From Coix lacryma-jobi var. lacryma-jobi (lineage: Eukaryota > Streptophyta > Magnoliopsida > Poales > Poaceae): 64,000 bases of DNA. Positions 57,561 through 64,000 of this stretch are shown one piece after another. Each line of letters starts with the position of its first letter. Position 1 is the stretch's first letter. The stretch lies in assembly GCA_009763385.1 (NCBI GenBank), contig CM019826.1, forward strand, positions 66,215,864 to 66,279,863, written 5' to 3'. The notes below the pieces were generated by a model that saw only the letters and a program-made list of their open reading frames with translations, did no database searches and had not been told where the DNA came from. Position numbers and translations under genes: made by a program.

Positions 57561-58080
57561 TAGAAGCCCTTCACAACATAGAAGTCGGGACTAATTTCAT
57601 TTCTTGGCAGAATCCCTATTGGGCAACATGCCGCTAGTCCCGACTAACATGCTTTTCAAAGGTCCGCCAGGGCTCTTTTTTTTTGCGTGTTGTTGGATTG
57701 CTAGGGCCGTGCCATTGGAAATAAATGAAACCAAGGTTCACTTAGAATTTCATATCTATGCCATCCTTGACTTTGATCTTATGTTAGGCTTCCCGCTAGA
57801 GCAACTCTCACCATTTAATGGGATCCTAGCTGAAAAGTTGGGAACGGCTGCTTCCGCTAACCCTAACCCTTGTCCTGAACATCAAGTGGTGAAGTAGCAA
57901 CCCAAGCTCACCTTGTTTGAGGAGGCAAATTGCTTTTTCTCGTTCACTTCACACTTGGGTGAAATTGAACGACCTTTAACCTCGCTCAAACCAAAGTCAT
58001 GTCCCTCTGGCCTAACAATTGTTGTTCTCGATGGTGGCCGAGAATCAACAAGTGGTTCTGCATGACACATCTTTGGAGAA
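57500..58080 (+). pseudogene. Athila-type aspartic protease remnant
   Basis: Fragments in several frames resemble the protease region of grass Athila pol: TYSFRGISIEALHNIEVGTN, then GNMPLVPTNMLFKGPPGLFF, then VHLEFHIYAILDFDLMLGFP in the 57604-57897 frame. Stops and frame changes (for example after KCSSKAI, and at 57897) inactivate it. Downstream, KALPGDTP-like codons near 58470 resemble the end of the pol region, so the RT-to-integrase part seems to have been deleted between them. Confidence 0.55.
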
Positions 58081-58489
58081 TAAAAACTCCCCTGGCCATG
58101 GACATGCCCGAAACAACAACCCTAGAGACCAAACCAGATTCCACTTTTGAGCATGTTAACCTTACTTTTGAAACGTCTCATGTTTCATGCTCACCCATGG
58201 AGTCTCTAGAGTTTGTTTTGTTTCGGACCATATGCATCTATGTGGATCACAACCATTCTTGATTCTTGTTGTCTAACTTTTCGAGAGGATGGTTGTGGAT
58301 GCCTATGTTTTTCATAGACATTGCAAACCCCGTAGTCGCATGATGGTGTTGACCTTGCAGCTTGAACGCTTGTGCTCAATGTTCGGTGGTGTAGCTGGGA
58401 ACTACACCACCATTAATAGCTGCAAGACGAGATTCCCATGGTCAAGCTTATGACCCTAATCAAAGCACTGCCGGGAGATACCCCGGATT

Positions 58490-60080
58490 ATCATAAAAAA
58501 ATAGTTATCATGCATAAATTCCTTCTAAAAAAATAATAATAAAAACTTACATAAATTTTTTTTTTAATAAAATATGAAAAAGAAAAAAAATCTTATATTG
58601 CTTTTGCATGAACTCTTGCAAAATGAATTTGAAAACTTTAAAATAAAAAGAGGCATGCATTTAAAAAAATATAATAAAATAAAGTAAACACCATCTTTCC
58701 TTTTTAATAAAAGCAAGTTTATATTATCAAGTTAGTATGCACCTTCGGGTATTCTTGTCACTAACCATTTCAGGTGGAAACTAAGAAGAACAAGGATGCA
58801 TACAAACAATAAGGAGCTACATCAACCTTAACCTTGGATGGCCCTCGGTGATGGAATGCACTTAAAGGAAACCCTAACTCAACACTCAGCTTTTACACAA
58901 AAGTTCAAGTGTGGGGGAGGACGACAAGAACATCATAAACACTAAAGGTTATGCTAGCTCACCTTGCTAAAAAAAGGGAAGAAGGAGAAGGACTTGGGCC
59001 ATCACAAACGCCCATGTGCCTTCCAAAAAAAATGAAAAAAAAAGATTGAAAAAAAAATATTTATATATCTAAAAAAAAGAGAGAATGGGAAAGGAAGGAG
59101 GAGCAGAGTGGTCTCATCATGATCCACCTGACTCCACCTCGTGCATACAAGTCTTGGTACACTTATCATCTCATACAAGACTTGCATCGCCATATTCCAC
59201 GACCTTTGCTGATGACATCAAGGCCCATGGTCTATACACATTACTCGTGTATGTGTGTGTGACCAAAGCCTTGGTGCCCACCTGAGTACGATCTTCAAAA
59301 CACCGCTACAGCTGGTTCAAAATTCAAGACTACAGATGCTGCCGATAAAACACACTCAGGTATGCAAAGGTAATAAATGTTCACCAACCCATTTGCTCAT
59401 ATTTGTCCCTTTACTTTTAAAATTCATGCTTCCTTTTCTTATGCCATATGCTCTAGTTTGGATGGATTCCAACGATACATCCATAGGCTCTTTAAATTAA
59501 GCATGGTGCTTAGGTTAAACTAGCCTCCTTTAATCAAGTCTAAACATGGAGTTTAATTTTGATTAATGAACTTTGAGTTGTTGACATAAATAATAGAAAT
59601 AATTCTTTTGCTAGAGATAAACCAAGGCTAGATTTGTGCAGCATGCTTTACCTTAGCCTTGTTTGAGTTAAAGAAGCTTGGTGAACAAATAAACTCTTGA
59701 AAAAAAACTCTCTCGCTTTCTCTTTTCAAAATAATGGCAACCTTTTTTGATCCATGTTCTTATGAGCTTTGTGTTTCTCAATTTCCCTTAAGCATGGATA
59801 TGTTCTTTCTCTCTGTTGCTTTCAAAAAAAATTATGATGATAATAATAATAATAAAATAATAATAACTTTAGCCAATAAAAAAATTAAAATTTTGGGTTC
59901 TCGGTAATCAAGCCGATAGAACCTTTGCTTGTTGTTGTTTGTTTTTGTTTGTTTAATAAAGACAGGTACAGGCACAAGTGTGGGGGAGATCTCTCGAGCA
60001 TAAACTCACACGAACTCGAGATCTCCCCAACACAGTGCACAAACACCATCTGAACCATCATGCGAAGGACAAGTATGAAT
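58490..60080. other. AT-rich, low-complexity internal region of the Athila-like element
   Basis: Long A- and AAT-rich stretches (58495-58700, 59030-59090, 59820-59900). CAAGTGTGGGGGAG-like sequences near 58908 and 59977 repeat the PPT motif found at 61509-61521. No supported gene was found. Confidence 0.6.
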
Positions 60081-60774
60081 TCAACTTTTACAAAACTCCT
60101 TCATCTTCAACGGTGGTTTGTGCAACTCTACTCTCATGTTGTTCCTAAGTTTTAAATTTAAAATAAATAAAATTACAAATGCAAAACTTTTGGACATCAT
60201 ATAAATTCCACTCTTATATGTGATGTAAGATATGAGCTTCTTCCTCGTTGAAATGATGAATAGTTGCTCTGTTTTATTTCTCACCTATGCCTAGCTTATA
60301 ACTTAGTTTCCACCAAGATTTGGGTTTATTGGTAAATAGCTCACTTAAGAACTTAAAACTGGTGGGATGCATATGCTTACTCTAGTCTAAAGTTGTTGCT
60401 AGTTATGACTTGGTATAAACAGAGATTTGCTATGACATTGTTCTAAGAAAGACTTGACATCCGGAGAATTTATTTAAAAACTTAAAATTCAAAAGTTCCT
60501 CGATGATGATATATCCTACCAGAGCCATATGATGAAAAACTTTTCAAACCATATACTCATATGCTACTTGTATTTTTATTGAGCTTATTCAAATAGTTGT
60601 GACCTATGTGTAGACTTCTTTCATGCATTCAAGATCAAGATTCACGTACACCCACCAAATAAAGCTAACTCTTGCATTAAGAGTTACGCAAGACATGCCA
60701 TGCATTCATCACAAAATTGAATGCTCCACTATTGATCATGATCTTTCTCTCCCAAAAGAATTATGGGCTATCTA

Positions 60775-60945
60775 AAAAAAATGAGAGAGTAAAAAAAATA
60801 GACAAGTGTCCAAATGAAAACAATGGGTACTCCGATGCCCACCTCTCTCTAAAAAAAAGTGAATGAGAGAGTAAAAAAAAATGGACAAGTGTCCAAATGA
60901 AAACAATGGGTACTCCGATACCCGCCTCTCTCGATGAATAAAGAT
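60775..60945. repeat. Two imperfect ~90-bp direct repeats
   Basis: ATGAGAGAGTAAAAAAAA followed by GACAAGTGTCCAAATGAAAA and GGTACTCCGAT occurs twice, starting near 60780 and 60872, in the Athila-like interior. GACAAGTGTC is itself a short palindrome. No coding role is seen. Confidence 0.75.
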
Positions 60946-61508
60946 AGCCCATAGTTCCCAATTTTCCAGAAGGAGAAAGACATGAGAAAAGGAGTATTTA
61001 AAAAGAAAATATTCCACACACTTGCACTTCTTGATCTAAGTGTATGACTGAAGTCTCCTAAGGTCCAATTCTTTGACTTTGCAATATCTACAATACAAGT
61101 ATGCCTACTTCCTTCTACCCACAACTCCAGATAAAGCTTTAGTTGGTAGAATGAAAAGAAAGGCAAAAGCCTTTGGTGAGGATCATACACATCTTGAGCG
61201 AATGAGTGAATCATTTGAGGAATTTGCTTTGATTTTCAAAACTTCTAAAAACTCCGAATTAAAAGCTGCTCTAAGAACAAAAGAAAAGCATCTCTGTGAA
61301 AACCAGTCTGACATGCAGCAACCAAGGATTGGAGGAGGCTAACAAGCCCCACAGGTAACAAGGTACAAGGGTGAGTAATAAACCAGTATATTCAAACCCT
61401 GGTAGACACTTTGGTATAAACCTGGCATTAGTGAAAAATAACCGGCATGGAAGCAACTCCAGATCAACAACCATATCCTTAGCTTTTGCTCGAGGACGAG
61501 CAAAGGGT
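60946..61508. other. 3' interior of the Athila-like element, no recognised gene
   Basis: One frame of 89 codons (61073-61342) has no recognisable domain. The rest is AT-rich. Sequence before the LTR becomes purine-rich (GCTCGAGGACGAGCAAAGGG), as in grass Athila 3' ends. Confidence 0.45.
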
Positions 61509-61521
61509 AAGTGTGGGGGAG
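61509..61521 (+). other. Polypurine tract of the Athila-like element
   Basis: AAGTGTGGGGGAG lies directly before the 3' LTR, matching the PPT style of Athila elements. The next bases are TTAACATGACCC, so the first part of the LTR is missing on this side. Confidence 0.8.
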
Positions 61522-63070
61522 TTAACATGACCCATAAAAAGGAAGAAAGTCACATATTCTACTCACATATACCTTTACCGCTAACCAATTTCCACATGTA
61601 TTGCAAAAGTATGTTTTGTAGACCATAAACTTGTATACAGGTGGAAAGCAGATAAAAAGGCGCAATTCGACACGATCAAATGCGCAAAACAACAAGAGGA
61701 ATAAAAGCCCATACAAAAGTGCTGCAAAATTCAACCAGATTCAGACTCAGCACGATGTTTTAGGCCAAATGGGCTTTGGCCCAGCCCATGGGGGCCCAGC
61801 CAGGGGGCGGCCGCCCCCTGGGTCGGCCGCCCCCCTGCTGACGTCACTCGTCCACCGCCTTTGCAGAGGCGGTACATTCATTGTTCTTAAGACGGTGCCG
61901 GGTGCAAATTGCAGAAGACCCCCTATTGAACCGACCTAGAACCCCTATATAAGCATGGGGAGAGGACCTCTCACAATATCAAGTATCAAGATACAAGAGA
62001 AGATGTAGAGAGGAAGAGCTTCACTAATATCCTTAGCCTTTAGGTTAGGAATAGAATAGGGAGCGAGATAGAGAGTAGAGTAAGAGAAGTAGTAAAGTGA
62101 CCGGCTCCATCCCCTAGTTGCACTAGTCGGGAGGCCGAAGTGTTGACTACTCTCCGCGCTGTACCTCTGCAACCCACTGTACCTCTACAACCCAACTTAC
62201 TACATTGGAGTAAGAAAAGGTTGAGTTCTACTTTTGTTCTAGTAAGTTCTCGAGCATTGTTATCTTGTTCTTACAATCTTGCGGGTTCGTTGTCCATCTT
62301 TTGGTGGATACTCTAGTAGAGGAACCTCTGAATCATTTGGAGGGGTTCCTGGCCAACGCTAGAGTAGTAGCTAATAGCGTAGACGTGGTGTCTAAGCTAA
62401 GAACTACCCTCGTTTGCCTCGTATCCCACGGGTGAGGGGTCGGTGGCAGGTGGTGACAGCCCTGTTTGCCCTTAGTTTCCCCCACGTTCGGATACGGCGT
62501 AGAGCTATAGGCCAGAGTTACTTGGCAGACCAGGTATAAGCCGGTGCCCGAAGTAAGGTTGTGAAAACATGTTACCTTGTTCGAGGCTTCTAAGCATTAG
62601 AAGAACCTCGCTACCCAAGTCATTCCCCTCTTTTCTCTCTAGGGTTTATTAGATCCGTGACCTTGAACACTTCCGTTCCCTGAGAAATTACGATACCCTG
62701 TATACCACCGGGTGAAATGCTACAACGGTATTTCCGTACGCTTGCGGACTTTGGCTGCTTCGCTAAGATTTACCAACTATCGTGCGGTATATGCTTGGCA
62801 TATCACAAGGCAATGGCGCTATCCTTGTGGCATGTTAAGAAATACCGACACGACACTTCTTGGCGCTTTTGCTGAGGATAGCTTAAAACCCTATCTTCTG
62901 TGATTGCGTTAAGAAATGTCAACAAGCATTTCTGGCGCCGTTGCCGGGGATGGATCGTAAGGTCCATTCTTAGTAACGACGTTAGTAAATGTCAACAAGC
63001 ATTTCTGGCACCGTTGCCGGGGATGGATCGTAAGGTCCATTCTTAGTAACGACGTTAGTAAATGTCAACA
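61522..63070 (+). mobile_element. 3' LTR of the Athila-like element (lacks first 32 bp)
   Basis: It aligns with 55630-57178 end to end and is 32 bp shorter at its start. TATATAA is at 61946-61952 and the GC-rich palindrome at 61800-61821. Two primer-site repeats lie near its end (the second reads TGGCACCG). The last nine bases, ATGTCAACA, contain an ATG in frame with the GRF gene. Confidence 0.88.
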
Positions 63071-63629
63071 GCGGCGCACACGGAAGATCACTCGTCCACT
63101 GGGAGTAGGGCATCGAGGAAGGAGGAACGACGAGCCATAAGTTCCTATCGCGCGCAAGCACCATATCCGGTAGGTCAAGAAGCTGGGCTGCCTCTAGTTA
63201 AGTGTCCAGATTGCAACCTCGCTCGTGTGATCGAGCTTCGCGTCATGTCAGAGACTCAAAACAAGGGCAGGAGCTTTATCAGGTGTCCGAGGAATGGAGT
63301 CAGTGAAGCTTTTCTTGCTAACTGTTGTCAACCATTGTTTGCATAATCTTTGTATTAACTGTTGTAGTTCCATCTTTTTGCAGAATCCCAAATTATGTGG
63401 GTACTATAAGTTTCAGAAGGAGTACTTAGATGACTTGATTGATAAGAAGGTGGTTGTCATCATATGTGAGGAGCTTGAGCATCTAGAAGAAGGGATAGAG
63501 GGAAGTGAACCTGCATTAGATGATGTGGGGATGAAGGACGTGGAGAAAAAATTGGACCACCTAATGTGGAAAATGAATCTGGTCTTTGTTTGTGTTGGAA
63601 TTGTTGTACTTAGTGTTGTAGTGAAGTAG
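63071..63629 (+). pseudogene. GRF zinc-finger membrane-anchored protein, main part (two exons)
   Basis: Exon 1 runs to 63298 and exon 2 from 63384 to the stop at 63629. The intron (63299-63383) has GT and TTTTTGCAG ends and phase 0. Across the junction the protein has the GRF zinc-finger pattern: CPDC, then a QNKGRSFIRCP stretch, then CGYYKF. A Glu-rich helical region (EELEHLEEGIEG) and a C-terminal hydrophobic segment (NLVFVCVGIVVLSVVVK) follow, as in small plant GRF proteins with a tail anchor. GRF fingers bind single-stranded nucleic acid in several enzymes; this short type has no known function. The first codons lie 7.5 kb upstream, but the LTR end supplies an in-frame ATG at 63062, so a protein of about 160 residues could still be made. 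Confidence 0.72.
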
Positions 63630-64000
63630 ATGATCTAATGATGTTGGGTAATGTTTATCGATCAACAGCTTGTATGTGATTTGAAGGGATCTTTTACCTG
63701 TTTAATTTTCATAAAGTGTGGTTCAAAAACACTTGATTTTGACATATAGTATGTGAATTCTATACATGTTCAAAGTTTTTTTGTTAGGATTCCATGACCT
63801 GAACAACACGGCAAACAAAAATTAACAGAAAACAACCAGTGCAACTTCTGGGATAATTAATAGATGAACTAGGATACATCCAATGTCATGGAAATAAATT
63901 GTTTGTTCACACACAAACAAAATCGTATAAGTAATCAAATAAAAAAGTCATCATCTTGGTATTGTACCCCATAAACAATTGGTGCAACAACTCCATCCTC
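63630..64000. other. Downstream flank of the GRF gene
   Basis: AT-rich sequence with no reading frame of note. It probably includes the GRF 3' UTR. No transposon end was recognised. Confidence 0.5.

Larger units (their letters stand above)
55598..63070 (+). mobile_element. Non-autonomous Athila-like LTR retrotransposon
   Basis: The LTRs are 55598-57178 and 61522-63070. GCGGC flanks both sides (55593-55597 and 63071-63075). The LTR termini form the inverted repeat TGTTGAC...GTCAACA. The primer site TGGCGCCGTTGCCGGGGA is the tRNA-Asp type characteristic of the Athila lineage. The interior of about 4.3 kb contains only a decayed protease-like remnant and AT-rich sequence; gag core, RT, RNase H and integrase are absent, so mobilisation would have needed another element. 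The LTRs differ at about 16 sites plus one 32-bp gap (by eye), i.e. roughly 1 percent, indicating a young insertion. Confidence 0.9.

Noticed and set aside
58490..59900. Microsatellite-like AAT runs as a centromeric satellite
   Set aside because: The runs are short and irregular and lie inside the retrotransposon interior; no monomer of satellite length repeats.
61073..61342. 89-codon frame as an env-like gene of the Athila-like element
   Set aside because: Too short, no signal peptide or convincing membrane segment, and no conserved motif.

Overview
The window looks like a repeat-dense stretch of a grass (Poaceae) chromosome, probably pericentromeric or otherwise gene-poor. The reasons are plant Ty3/gypsy lineages (Tat/Ogre-like with a second RNase H and antisense genes, Athila-like with a tRNA-Asp-type primer site, a Del/Tekay-like giant LTR), Ty1/copia fragments, a GC-rich LTR style typical of grasses, and one small plant GRF zinc-finger gene. 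No rRNA, tRNA, CRISPR or prokaryotic gene was seen.

Layout. (1) 1-4126 is one very long LTR (minus strand, running off the left edge) that starts with TGTGACACCC and is inserted with a 5-bp TACCT target-site duplication. (2) 4127-53454 is a tandem array with a period of about 20.63 kb. Its unit is a minus-strand Tat-type element, here called E-minus, carrying LTR, primer site, gag, protease, a pol with its RT deleted, antisense genes, polypurine tract (PPT) and LTR. Inside every E-minus pol remnant sits a second, plus-strand Tat-type element, E-plus, bounded by LTRs and a perfect CCTTC duplication. E-plus carries LTR, primer site, RT, RNase H, second RNase H, integrase, two antisense genes, PPT and LTR, and has no gag. 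Neighbouring units share LTRs (10605-12174, 31246-32811, 51881-53454), so the array fits unequal recombination after nesting. The two right-hand units are almost identical; the left one is older, truncated and a few percent diverged. (3) 53455-54955 holds a broken Ty1/copia RT-RNase H fragment, into which the array was inserted, then a copia LTR with a methionine-tRNA primer site and the start of a gag. (4) 54956-55597 and 63071-63629 are the two sides of a GRF zinc-finger gene split by (5) a young non-autonomous Athila-like element (55598-63070, duplication GCGGC).

How the parts relate. E-minus keeps gag and protease but lacks RT; E-plus keeps RT, RNase H and integrase but lacks gag and protease. 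Together they hold one complete Tat gene set in opposite orientations. The antisense genes of E-plus are spliced and encode a plant mobile domain protein with a nuclear-localisation-like stretch and a coiled coil. The start codon of each element's outermost antisense ORF lies inside the PPT. The only host-gene candidate is the GRF gene: the Athila-like LTR sits inside its second or third codons, and its last bases supply a replacement in-frame ATG.

Caution: clusters of single-base indels (about 30.4-31.5 kb and 36.0-40.1 kb) and near-perfect identity over long parts of the two right-hand units mean that assembly or polishing error must be excluded before the copy number or the frameshifts are trusted. 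All alignments were made by eye.
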